64,000 nucleotides of DNA. Source: Lucifuga dentata (lineage: Eukaryota > Chordata > Actinopteri > Ophidiiformes > Bythitidae). Positions 48,386-60,464 of this stretch are shown here, piece after piece (the stretch's first letter is position 1; the number at the start of each line of letters is the position of its first letter). Location of the stretch: NCBI GenBank assembly GCA_014773175.1, contig VXCM01001434.1, positions 43,590 through 107,589 on the forward strand, written 5' to 3'. A program made the position numbers and the translations under genes. The notes beneath the pieces were generated by a model that worked only from the letters and a program-made list of their open reading frames with translations, ran no database searches and had not been told where the DNA came from.

Positions 48386-49170
48386 GTATTTCTCCTGGAC
48401 ACCTAGAATTATTCCTCATTCTCTTTACTTTGTATTGTTGTAGAATTCTTAAAATATATAAGTCGGAGGCAGTTCTCAGCTTAAGCAGATGAGTATTGTT
48501 TATGGAAGAAGCTCAGCTGAGGAGAATCGTGATATACAAGAGATTCTGACTAGGAAGACTGGCTACCTTTTTTGTGATAGAAAAACAATTTATCAAAAAA
48601 AGTGTGGCTAAGCTACATGTGTGTGAAAAGATAAGGCATTTGTGTGTAAAAAAGCACAAAGACAAGACAGCTGACTTTGTGCAGCTGCAATGTATTAGAA
48701 TCAAAGAAGTATCAAACTATGGGTAGAAAGTTAGTGTTGTGGTTGTAACAAAAATAAGTGGAAGTTTCAAATGGGAACACACAAAATGGAAAACTGAGTA
48801 TTATGAGCAGAAGCTGCAAACTTTGACATAAGAGATCCAAGTCAGGTGTTCACATCTCTTATTCAGTGTGTAGAATTTGTTTTTAAATGTTTTACCCCTA
48901 CATTTGATGAAGAAATAATAAAATAGGCAAAATATGAACACAAATGCAAGACCAAAGACCATTTACATTATTTTCTTGGGTATGGTTTTTAATTTTGAGA
49001 AACAAAAAGCTCACCGGTAATAACTGTAATGACTTCAAATTGTGTTAGGGATTGTTTTCATTAGTTTGTTGGAAGTACTGAAAGTAGCAGGGACACTTTA
49101 ACATTTCTCTCTTTAATAGCCCGTGTTTACTGCATCAAATGAATCTGCACTTAAATTATAATATTCAGTC

Positions 49171-49176
49171 TTTATT
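49171..49176 (-). terminator. Possible polyadenylation signal of the huluwa-like gene
   Basis: TTTATT on the + strand (AATAAA on the - strand) is the first such hexamer found downstream of the stop codon at 49541. Confidence 0.4.
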
Positions 49177-49540
49177 AGCCAAAATGAAACAACATTTAAG
49201 GTGATGGCAGTGAAAATAATTCTTGATGTGACTTTTTATAAAATCCAGAACAGATGAACGGTCTTGTAGCTATGAAAAACAAACATAATTTACATTAACG
49301 TAAGTGAAGGGAGTGTAGTAAATACATCATTGTTCAACTAATTTAGTGACAGACTACATTCTATGCCATAAAAAATTAAACCAGTGATACATTTTCGTGA
49401 TTATGAGTGAGACAAACTAGTGATTAAGCCTGTGAATAAATATGAAAATACACAAGTTATATAAATAAAATTAAATAATTTAGAATTTAAAAATAAATTA
49501 ACATTTAAAATATAGTAATCACATAGACATCTGGGATATA

Positions 49541-52192
49541 TTACACCCAGTACTGTTTGGTGTGCATTGCAGGTCTGTGATGTTTATGTTTGGGTATATT
49601 ATTCTGTTTGACATAACATGGGTCATAATAATCCCACTCCAAGGCTGAAGCCAGCATGCCATTGGACAGACCATCACTGTCTGCTGACAAGATCCGCAGG
49701 GAGACGCCTGAAAATAAATTTTTCATTGTAGATTTCAGAACTCTAATGAAAAGCAATCCACTGGTAGAAATTTGAAACTTGGAGACAGTGACCCCTTAAA
49801 TCCCTTATTGATATTGCTTTCACTGTCAATAGTGCAAAGACATCTTTCCTCTGACTTCCCAGCCAGAAAAACCTTAACAGCAATTAAAGTGTGAAAAAAA
49901 AATCCAGCAATTATTACAATTATATTGAGATACCAAAGCGTTTTTGCATGAAAGCTGCAGAATTTAGTTTTCCAATAACAAATGTCCTTTTACATATAAC
50001 TGTATGTAGGATGGCATACATGCTTTTAGTTGTTATTGTCCAAAATTTGGACATTTGGACTGTACATATTGGTTTGCTTGCTAGACTGAGACATTTCTCT
50101 TTGTTTTTGGTGGAGGATCCTCCTTAATACCATAAATCCCTCCAGCACATTTCCTACCAAATTGCACCCTTGTGGTCAAATACACAGATGCAAAGAATAA
50201 ATGAATTTTCAGAGTTATGTTTGATGCACAATGCTATCTAAACTGACTATATTGGTAAATATTCCATAGCTGTTGAAATACCTGCACTTGCACCAAAGTC
50301 GCTGTCCAGTCCAGGACCCACTGCAGATGTATTGAGGCAGGACGTCTCTGAAGGCTGGTTGATGTACTCGCACTCCATGTCGATTTTGTCCAATAGATGC
50401 TCTGCAACGCCTCCATTCACATATGTGAGCATATCATAAGAACTGCTCCGACACACATGACCCACAACATGATGGGTCTCCTGCTGGGAAAAAAAATAAA
50501 AAATTCAGACTTAAATAAGGACAAAACTGAATTGTTTTTATTGTTGTTTCTTTTTTAAATGTAATATGTGACAGTTTTGTTTAGATTTCAATCAAGCTCC
50601 AGTTCAATCTTCAAAAGTTGATTTTCTCTAAAATAAAGACAAGTAGAATTTCTTTTTCAGTTAATAAATTAGTGGAGTGTTCATGTTTTTAGCATTTCTA
50701 CTATTTACTGGTAAAACACACTTTAATGGAGAACTTTTGTTTTTGGTATATTCCTATAGGAGTGAAGACCCCTCACTCTCTTTCATTTCTGCATATTTTA
50801 TATTTTTATTTTATTTCAGAATATGTAAATATGGAAGATTCATCTCAAACTTGAAATGAAACTCTTCATTGTTCTTTTTACTATGTATTTTTGACACCCT
50901 CCCTCTTCTTTATCTAAACAAATTTTTTAATGAGACATCTATTGTGAGCATGTTAATAAATACATTTTAGACATTTTCTGCAAAAAGGAGACATGGTGAG
51001 AGGCACTGTGATAGTCTGTACTGGATAATAAGATCTGTAAAATACACTGAGGGTGTCACATTTGAAAATGGTTAGGACGCCTTCACATTATGCAGGGTGC
51101 AACTAATTTTATTCTGGAATAGAAACAAAATTATTACAATTATGAAGGCTCACAGAAAAAAAATTATCCATGAATCAGAATGAATATGTTTACAAAGAGT
51201 GTATGGTTCAAGACCAGTAGGTCAAAGAGGAAATGTGACACATCTTAAAATTTCTCAAATTTTGAGAATCTGGCTTATCCAGAAGTGGAAATTGAAATTT
51301 AAATGGAATAAAAATTTAATGGAAATACAATAGCATTTTACTTAAAAGTATAACAACATTTGGGGCCAAATGGATCTCAGTGAAAATTTTTTTTCTTCTT
51401 TTTACCAACACCATGTGGGTCACGTTTCCTGATGTATAAACCACATATGAGATAATCTACCAACCATTCAACTCTTCCTAAATCTCCTCCTTTCCAAATC
51501 TTCCTGATTGCATGTGGTGTGAGTTAAAGGCTCTGCAGGTCCACTCACCGTGGGAGAGTTGGGCGGCACAAGGTTCGCCGTGGTTTCAGCCTCTGAATCA
51601 GTGGACTGCAGTAAAACTGGTGCGCTCTTACACCAGTCCGCCCTGTTGCTGGTGTTGGTCCGTGAACAGGAGGGCAGGTCGAATCTCGGGGTNTACACCA
51701 GTCCGCCCTGTTGCTGGTGTTGGTCCGTGAACAGGAGGGCAGGTCGAATCTCGGGGTGAGACCTGCTGTAGATGAGGGGGCCAGGATGGTGCTCGGCGCC
51801 CTCTGGGACCCTGACCCAGTAGCACCATCTGGCCTGAGGAGCCAGATCCTCTGATCCACCACGGGTCTGTCCTTGGACGAAGCTCTGGAGGAGGTGACAG
51901 GATGCGCCAGGACGGGCTCTGATAAAGACATATAAGCTCTCCTCCCACCCTGAAGCGGAGAAAAGGGAAAATCAGACATTCTTCTGACTCTTTGCAGGGT
52001 GGACTGCAAAAGCATTTCCTCCGCGTCCTCCCGCTTCTGTCTTTTCTTGGATAAGATCAATAATTTGTAACCCAGGAACAGGCAATTCAGCAGAAGCAGA
52101 ATGACCACGCAGGGAATGAGCAAAAGCACAACCAAGGTCAGATTCATCACAGGGTAACCCTCAGTCAGGTTTGATGCTGGGGTCTGCGACAT
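49541..52192 (-). CDS. hwa: huluwa-like single-pass membrane protein (3 coding exons)
   Basis: Zebrafish Huluwa is a maternal membrane protein that sets the dorsal body axis by promoting Axin degradation and so stabilising beta-catenin. The exons are 52192-51549, 50480-50282 and 49707-49541. The first carries a false 65-base duplication; without it the exon is 579 bases and the protein has 314 residues. Visible parts are a short N-terminus with N-glycosylation-type NLT sites, one membrane segment at about residues 16-41 (NLTLVVLLLIPCVVILLLLN), a basic stop-transfer stretch (SKKRQKRED), a long cytoplasmic tail, a PPNSP motif at about 188-192, and the tyrosine-rich ending LEWDYYDPCYVKQNN. PPNSP is the motif I recall as essential for Huluwa action. 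No immunoglobulin domain is present, which argues against siglec15. Identification is by topology, size and motif from memory. Confidence 0.75.
51629..51757. other. hwa: Probable assembly artefact: 64-base duplication around one N, inside a coding exon
   Basis: Bases 51629-51692 and 51694-51757 are identical, with N at 51693 between them. The extra 65 bases shift the frame of the huluwa-like first exon; removing them restores a single frame. Confidence 0.9.
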
Positions 52193-52783
52193 TTCATTCC
52201 ACAGGATGTAAATCTGATTTTGTATTTATTTATTTTTTTTTACTTAATTGTTGATCTCAGTTGAGACTTCCACTCGTGCCTCTATACGCAGGTGATTTGA
52301 AGGGTCAATCAGCGTGGGCTACTTCGTTTGACAGTATGTTTGTAGTTTTGCAGGTGTGATGTCATCCTGCAGCTCAGATGCATGCGTGGAGTCCAGGTGT
52401 AAATCTTTTCTTTTGTCACCCCTCTCTTCATCATTTTAGACAATTGCTGTCAGAGCAACAAAGCAACAAAGCAACGGCTTTATCTCTGGCGGCGATGCAA
52501 TCCAGTTGGCAGGCCTGAAAAGATCAACAGGTGTGGGCTATTATTGTTTGCAGGATTTTGCAGCATTCACCACTAGATGGCGGAAGTGAGCTGTGCTGGG
52601 CTCACTGCAGCCAACAGTTCTGCAGTGAGAGCTTGTTCTGAATTCTGACTGAGCTGTAACAATGGAAGAAGTACTCAAACTTCAGTAAAACCATCAGTGT
52701 TTCAGTGAAGAAATACTCCATTGTCAGCAAAAACAAAAAAAAGAAAAAAAATTCCAAGTTGGATTTTTTTAAAAGTGAAAGTA

Positions 52784-52845
<62 letters not shown>

Positions 52846-53318
52846 ATACATATATATATAAAGGATATCCAAAAGTACTCAAAGAAGAGTAACTAAACTT
52901 CAGAAGAAAATATAATTCTACTTTTGGGGATTTTGTTTTCAGATCAAATTAAGAAGGAATGGAAGGAAAAAAGGAAGGAAAGCAAATGTGAAATAAAGCA
53001 GGCAGGGAGGAGGAAAAAATACAAATGAAAATAATAATAGAGAAAGAAAATAAAAATATTGATATTTCATGGGTTTTTATCAGCTTATGTCGTATTGTTC
53101 TTATGTTGTATGTGATTCTAGTGTTATTTATCCCCCCTCCTCCCCACCAAAAAAAATCCCAGTATTGCACATGATGATATGCATTATTTGCAGTTACCAT
53201 TTGTCCCTTTACATTTTAATATACTGAGATGTAAGTGTACATTGTTTCAATTTTATCACAAGAAAACAGTAGAGAACACAGTTAAAATTCTGTTTTTCTT
53301 TTTTTGTTTTTGTTTTTT
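52193..53318. other. Intergenic, with a TCTA microsatellite
   Basis: The stretch holds the likely 5' region of the huluwa-like gene and a (TCTA)n array at about 52787-52846. No gene is visible. Confidence 0.7.
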
Positions 53319-53324
53319 TTTATT
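53319..53324 (-). terminator. Possible polyadenylation signal of the dnajb5-like gene
   Basis: AATAAA on the - strand lies about 640 bases after the stop codon at 53961. Confidence 0.45.
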
Positions 53325-53960
53325 GTCCATGCTTTCAAACATGTCTATAACAATTCATAATATACATCAACTGGTTCTGTGCAGAATATATACAACCATT
53401 TCAAATAATTCAATAGAACATTTAACCATTGAATCTCTCTTAGAGACAACGTTTCTGCTTTTTGTACACAAAGTAAATCTGTGTATACAAGTACATTTTG
53501 CTATTGTAATAAATCAGTGTAAAAGATCAGTCATATGAACACCATATAACTTTGCTTTTGTTTTTTTTTTCATATATTTCTACCATTCAGGTTTAAAGAA
53601 GTCTATACAGACTTGAATTGCAAACTGATATCCTGCTATAGGTTTGCATGTATAACAGTACAGCTAACCTTTTCATTCAAGACTAAAGCTATTGAGTCAA
53701 TGGATGTCCTCAGATACCAAAGACTCCATTCAACATTTCTGAAGATGCTGCGTCATGTAGCATTAGAGTTGTTGTGCATTGTGCCATGTCCTCTCAAAGT
53801 TCTGTCACCTACAGTTCATTTCCTTGCTTGCCATTATCCAAACACAATAAGAGGTTGTGATTGGTTGTGATATTAGCACCTTGGGCAAGGCTATGTTTGT
53901 TAATTGATAACAACATATACATATGGTGAAGCTGTGTGAGTCTAGTCATGAGAAAACAGG

Positions 53961-56900
53961 CTAGCACTTGGCCAGGCTGTGCTTGATTATTTCACGGGAC
54001 TGGGGTGGGATCCTGTCGGGGAAGAGCACCTGGAACTCCACCACCAAGTCACCTCGCTGAGATGGGCTCTTGGGCAGGGGCAGACCCTCACCCCTTAGTC
54101 GCCGGACAGCACCAGGTTTGATAACATCGCTGCATGGTAGTGGCATCATCCGGTTGTCAAGTGTTGGGACATTAAATGTGCAGCCACACAGAGCCTGGAG
54201 AACAAAGATGGAAGAAAAAGTTAATTCTCTAGATCTCTTGTATGTCCTTAGAACAAGTTTCATAACACTTCTGAGTGGACCCTTTTATGACAGGACTGAG
54301 ATATACTCAGTCCTGAGATATACTTGGAAAAAATCAATTAAATGCCTGCTGTGGCATGTTAAATAACAGCTAAATATGGAGCATCTCCTGAAAGCACAAA
54401 GATTTTCTGTGTTATGCAACAAGCTGGTGTTACAGATGTTATGAACTATGTCCTATTTACTGGCTATGTGTGGGAGTTAAGTGCATTAGAAACTGAAGGG
54501 AGCCAATGAAAGATGGAGGAGTTCTTTGAAAAACCGGTCTCTGTGACTGCTAACCGACTAATCCATGTGTGGGTTGCAGGAGTGAGAGCAAGCCAAATGT
54601 GTCTGCTTCTCCAGCATCCCCTGTATGATAGAAGCAGAAGAGTCTGCAGCATTGTAGTTGAGAAGAAGAGTGGAGTGCAATTTGTGTGGGCAGTCAGCAC
54701 TGAAGCTAAATTTAGCTTGTGCTCACTCTCTCACTCTGCAGGGGCTGGTGAGGTAACGGAGGCGTTGGCAGGCTGCTGTTGCTGTTATGTTAGTGGGGGT
54801 CTGTCAGCTCATTCCAAAGAAAGTGTGTGTGTGGCTGGAAACAGCTCAAAATCTCATAACAGAACACTGTGTTCTGTCCTCAGTCTACTCTTAAAGATAT
54901 TAGCCTCTTTACTGCATAAGATAGATGTCTTATGTCTTACTCATGTCTCTAAATTATTGATTTATGTTGGCATGGTTGGCTAAGAACACGACTTAGTCAA
55001 TATTTCCGTAAAGACTAAGAAGTGGTTGATATAAATGGTTGGCAAACTTGAACAGAATGTGTCATTTGGTATTCTCAGCCTTGTCAAACATTTATTCCTG
55101 ATAAATACTAATTGTACTGTATTCATAATAAGACATGAACACACCTCTTTGAGGGTGATCTTGGCTGTGTAGACAATGTTGGAGCCATCTCTCTTGTACT
55201 GTGGGTGCTCCTCATCCTTGAGGTTGAAGGTGATGTCTGCAGGAGTGTTGTTGGATGTCTCATCTCCTTCCCTGGGAAATGTGATCTTGGTCCCAGCTTT
55301 CCAGCCTTTCTTCACCACCACATTTAACACCTTGTCCTCAGATCGCATGCTATGGCCATCGGGGTTGAGGCGGCTGCGGGTAATCTTCACATGTTTCGTG
55401 CAGCCGTGTAAGACCTCTTCCAGGGTCACCAGCAGGTCGTGCACCACCGGCTCACCTTGCTGACGCCGCTCACCTCTTCGCAGCCCACCGTCATTGCCAG
55501 CAAACCCACCCAGGTTGCTGAAGGTGAATCGTCTAAAGGGGTTGAAGAGATCGTCCTCACCATCAGAGTCAGTGCTGAAGAAGATATCAAAGTGGTCGGA
55601 GCCATGGAAGTTGGAGGAGAAGAGGCCGCTGGTATCACCTTGGAAATTATTGCGATAAACGCTGCCTTGGCCCGCCACAGACATTTTATTTTTAAGGCCT
55701 ATAACATAGAGAAAAAAGAAATGTCCAAAAAGTTAAGCTCATTAGTTCACGCACTAAAATTAATGCAGAATATATTGATTGGATCTTGATTGGATTCTTC
55801 ATAATGCTACTGAGACTGCTTTCTAACTTCTCGGGTTCTAGTTATGCATACTGTATTTATAATCATATTTAGCCATGCTAGGCTGGATTTCTCATTTGCA
55901 TCTGCTATTTTGAAGTTTTGAATTTTTGGCATTTAAAAACTCATCTCTCTCACCTTCTTCTCCATACTGGTCGTATATGCTTCTCTTTTTAGGGTCAGTC
56001 AAAATCTCATAGGCTTCTGCAATCTCTTTGAATTTCTCCTCTGCATCAGCATCACTGTTCTTGTCTGGGTGAAACTTCAGAGCCATCTTCCTGTAAGCCT
56101 TCTTGATCTCGTCTTCATCGGAGTCAGGTGAGACACCCAGCACCTTGTAGAAATCCTTTCCTGTGGGCTTGATGGATGGCCAGGGTGCATCTTGCTCAGA
56201 CTTAATGCTTTCCTGTAGAAACAAGAACAGTCACGCATTAGACCATCTTCAAGCAACAGATCGATCAGCTTTTGGAATATGATGATGAGCTTGAAAGCCA
56301 TACAGTCAACCGTGTCCTCTGATACATGACGCAAAAAAGCAACTTATAATAAGACTGACGATGAAAAACTTAAAAACTTAGAGCCTAGAATATAAAACAC
56401 TAGTGGCATCCTCCGAACAAATTGCTGAATCTCTTAATCTGCAGAAAAACATCTCAGAGCAAAGACACAACGGAAACACCATCTCTATGCTGCGCTATCT
56501 ATGTCATACATTTTAATCAGGCTAAGGCACACGACGTGAGCAAAGAGGGGGTCGTGTGCGTGATGGTGACAGATTTCCCCCAACAACCGAGAAACTCTTC
56601 AGCGATTGGCTGAGTACGAGTAAGCGAGTCTTTCATTTGAATGAACCCACAGCAACAGATGAAATGATGTAATAATAATCGCGAGAGAACACGATCAAAT
56701 GTAGAGAATATTAAGTAATGTAAAATATTTGCGATTTAAATCTCGAATATTCTGCCAGTGAATACAAGTCATTCAGAGCCGTTAATAAATCGGCTTTAAC
56801 AGATAAGAAATACAGTTTACTAGAATAAACTTCCATAATAATAGTTAAACTCACCGCTGATGATGAGGATCCTGAGCTGTCCCCCCTGTGCATAACTCGA

Positions 56901-56962
56901 ACTTTGCATTTGACATTGACATTTTTATGCTTCATGCCGAACTGGGTCCAGATGAGAACCAT
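53961..56962 (-). CDS. dnajb5: DNAJB1/DNAJB5-type Hsp40 co-chaperone (4 coding exons)
   Basis: Type II DNAJ proteins deliver clients to Hsp70 and stimulate its ATPase. The exons are 56962-56855, 56212-55954, 55698-55145 and 54194-53961, giving 384 residues. The J domain spans about residues 54-120, with HPD at 84-86 (KFHPDKN) and YDQYGEEG at its end. Next comes a Gly/Phe-type linker with [14 protein letters not shown]. The C-terminal substrate domains follow ([59 protein letters not shown]), and the end is HSLAKC. There is no zinc-finger region, so it is not type I. About 53 residues precede the J domain, unlike DNAJB1; DNAJB5 has isoforms with such an extension, which favours dnajb5. A second ATG at residue 10 is also possible. 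Confidence 0.85.
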
Positions 56963-57420
56963 GATTGCTGCTTGAATAAAAGTTGAGGCTACGTGTCGCT
57001 GTCCGGTCGCGCTGGTGCTGAAATCTTCCGCTTATCGGGCTGATCTGCGTCCTGTCTGAGTGGCTCCTCTTGCTCTGATAAATACTGCCGCGGCAGCTCC
57101 CTTACTATCCATTCACCACCCACGCAGCGTGACTGAGCTTTCCCCGTGCCCGCCCATTTCCTCACGCGCGGCAGGGAATACCGTATCCTCACTTTCCCCA
57201 CTGAAAAGCCATTGGTGCTCTTCCGATGATCACGCGGATGTTGCAGCCTCCTTATCCATCTCTAGGCTCGTTTCCGGAGTTCTTGCAGACAGTCACGACC
57301 GGGAGAGGTGGGGGCTTTTCACAGCCCGAACAGATCCACGGACACAACCGGCTCCATAGGCTGCCAGACAGACTCCAGACTCAATAACTGAGTTTTGTTA
57401 CATGTTTTCAAAAATAAATC
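56963..57420 (-). promoter_or_regulatory. Upstream region of the dnajb5-like gene
   Basis: The stretch is more GC-rich than its surroundings, with CpGs at about 57000-57350, and fits a 5' UTR and promoter. I see only a weak heat-shock-like TTCCGGAGTTC at about 57271, which is not convincing. Confidence 0.4.
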
Positions 57421-58104
57421 ACTTTATTTGTGGGTGAGAGAACTCAGAGCATTACAGCAGTTTTTCATTTCAGCGGGTTATTGGGGCCATTTTTGGAATA
57501 TTATTACTGTGTTTAATTAGCATAATTCTACAGTAATGCTGCTTGTAAATAAACCTTGGCAAAATGATTATCATTAAGAGATGCTGCTTATAAATAAACA
57601 TTAGCAAAATGATTATCATTATAGATATGATCAATACAGTAGCATGACCACCTCTACAGCCTATCCCAATTTAAAATAACACCCACAATATACATATACA
57701 GTAAGGCAGGGAATATGAGATTTACCTTTATTTTCTGAGAAGTAATATAATCCTTTAATGTTTTTTGTACATTGGCTGCATTCATTTCAGCTGTCTTACA
57801 ATTCCAGTGGGACCCAATGATGTGAGTGGTGAGACAAACAATGTGCTTGCAAATCCTGCCAGCCATGACTGTGGCTTCCATGTTGTTCACCTGATTTGCC
57901 TCCTCTCGTGACAGATTTTCATCACTTCCCAAACTTTTAGCAGGAACATGCTGTATTTGATTTCATTGCAGTTTTACATAGTAGCATTTGTATGGTGAAC
58001 ATGAGGGATAATTAGTTTTGAGAGCCCTTCTGATGTCTATTTTTACTGCACAGAGATGCCCATTATTTCTTAAAAACTATTCATGTAATAAAATCACAAT
58101 GACC

Positions 58105-58135
<31 letters not shown>

Positions 58136-60464
58136 TCATATCAGAAGGACACCATTTTGATTTTTCTGCTTGCAATTTTACTCTAATTGAAAAAGATACT
58201 TGAATTTATATATCATACTATATATGAACCAGATTATGTCACAGAGTCTGATCGGCAGAATGAACCGTGGATATGGAAAGCAGTGTCACAGGGAGCATAC
58301 ATACATGGCAATACTTCCTCACAGTGATGCTTTATACAGCCAATGAGGGATGAAGCTTCCAGGGGATTCTCCTTCTGTCTAACAGGAAGCAGCAGACAAA
58401 TTTGGTCTGAACGTGCCGAGCCAGGAGCGTCACCCACACAACTGTGCAGAGATAGCAGCTCTAACATTCTATTCACAGACTGGCAAAGACACAATGTTCA
58501 TCCTGCCCGCCCACGGGAACAGTCTGACTGTGTGCTTAGCATCTTTTTTTCATGCATTCACACACAGTCGTTCTCTCTCTTTCATACACACACAAAGTCT
58601 GCCTGTCAATCTCAGAGAAAATAACAGGAATTAAAAGACCAGGCTGCAGACTGTTATTGTTATTTGGCGAGAAGGCGGACAGTTAATATGGAACCTAGTG
58701 TTCTTATTGTGTTGTTTGCATTTCTCACATGCTCACTCCGTTATAAAACCAGCATCTCTTCCTTTGCTTATGCCTGCAGTTTTCTTCACTAGATAATAAA
58801 TTTGGCAAAAGGTAATTTTAAAGAAAACCAAATATGTCTGTGCATATATTATTTAATGTTACTTCACATATTGTTGTGTATTTTCTTTATCAGATTTATA
58901 AAACACTGCACAAGGCATGGTATTTCAGTTCAAATCCACGCTTTGTTCCCTGCATGTATCTGTTGGTGAAAGCATGATGAGTCTTTATCTGTCACAGGTT
59001 CCGTTCAGTCCCACTCTCTCCTGCTGTGAAGCACAGGAGCATAGGTGCAGGGAAGGTGAATCACACTGCTCTGAGTGCATAACACTGTGAAAGTGACACA
59101 AACCTCATCTCACATCATCCCACTGCCAACACTTATCCTGTCATTCAAAGGTCACTCTATCATGTGAATGAATCAGTGCACTAATCAGCTAGGAAAGGTC
59201 ACTTTGCATCCACTGACAAAGGTCACTTTTATCTAAAGGTTTCAGTGGATTAGAGACAATATTGCTGAAAACTTTGAGAAACTTTCCCTCTGTATCGTGA
59301 CCAGAATATTAAGTCTTTGAAACACTTGATTTAAATGGGTATTGAGCTCAAATGAAGGATGAAAATGTACTTCTCAAGTCATATTTTATCACCAAGCCAA
59401 ACCTGTTATGTTCCCATTTTCAGTTTTTTACCCATCCCTCGTCTCGCGCCTTGTCACCCTTTGTTCTCCACCTCCCACACGTCTAGGAGTGTGACTGTCT
59501 GATATGTGTCATCTTGGCGAGACTAAAATCCATTTGCCTTGATACATCAGGCAGACAGACAAACATCCACACAAATATACATTTTTGCTATCACACATCC
59601 ACTTTTTAATCAGCTATGATAAAAAAAAAAAAGGTAATCACCAAAGATCTCGGAAGCTTGTTTTCATAGAGATCATAATCTTACATAAAAACCTGTCTTC
59701 ACTGATATATGTTTCTTAGCTTTTAGACAGATATAGTTTGACACAAAAGCAGAGGAGAAGAAAGCAGAGGAAAGATGATAAGGAAGCTATAAGCAAGGCT
59801 GAATAAATGAAGAGAGAGATAGGAAAGAGACAGAAAAGATGAAACCAAAAGAGCGCTAAAGAGAAAAGATAAGAGAAAACAATAGGACAGGGTGGAGTGC
59901 AGAAAATGGCAGTGATGGATTATGCCTGGCAAAGAAGAGGTTGTTTTTGCTGGGGGAGCACTTTGTGAAATCTCCCCTACAGCTCAATATCTGCACTGCT
60001 GAAACTCACTGCTGCATCTTAAATCATCTCCCAGCAACCAAATCTGCTGCTGAAAGAGGCTTTACGTCTGTTGTCCTTTAATCTGTTTTCTAATGACTGT
60101 ATATGAATAACACTGTATTTTTGTAACATAAAACATTTAAACAACACAGTATTTTTTTGCCAATAAACATAGAATCAAAATTGCACTCATACATGTAAAT
60201 AGTATTAGATTTTCATGCAACAACAGTAGTTCTGTGTTCCCTTAGAGACTGCTGCCCTCTGCTGCACGGAGCAAATATAGCAGTTATGTGTGTCATTTTT
60301 ATTATGTCAGGCATTACATAAAGAGTATAATTATGTTACATAAAATACCATATAAGTGCAGCGGTGCATTTAATTGCTTATTTTGCACATTTTATTGTGC
60401 AAAATAAAATGTCAGAACACGGGGCTAAAGAGCATCACCTATAATATTTGTAAAATGACCTCAC
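57421..60464. other. Intergenic, no gene seen
   Basis: AT-rich sequence with a poly-A run at 58106-58131. A 92-codon open frame on the - strand (57654-57932) has no recognisable features. The slc14a2-like 3' UTR occupies the right end. Confidence 0.7.

Noticed and set aside
49541..52192. siglec15 as identity of the gene next to atp5fa1
   Set aside because: siglec15 would be plausible by human gene order, but no immunoglobulin domain or signal peptide is present, and the membrane segment is at the very N-terminus.
54513..54983. 156-codon open frame on the + strand
   Set aside because: It lies in a dnajb5 intron on the opposite strand, has no recognisable domain and an unlikely composition, and has no supporting signals.
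57654..57932. 92-codon open frame on the - strand
   Set aside because: No family resemblance, no splice or promoter support; consistent with chance in AT-rich intergenic DNA.
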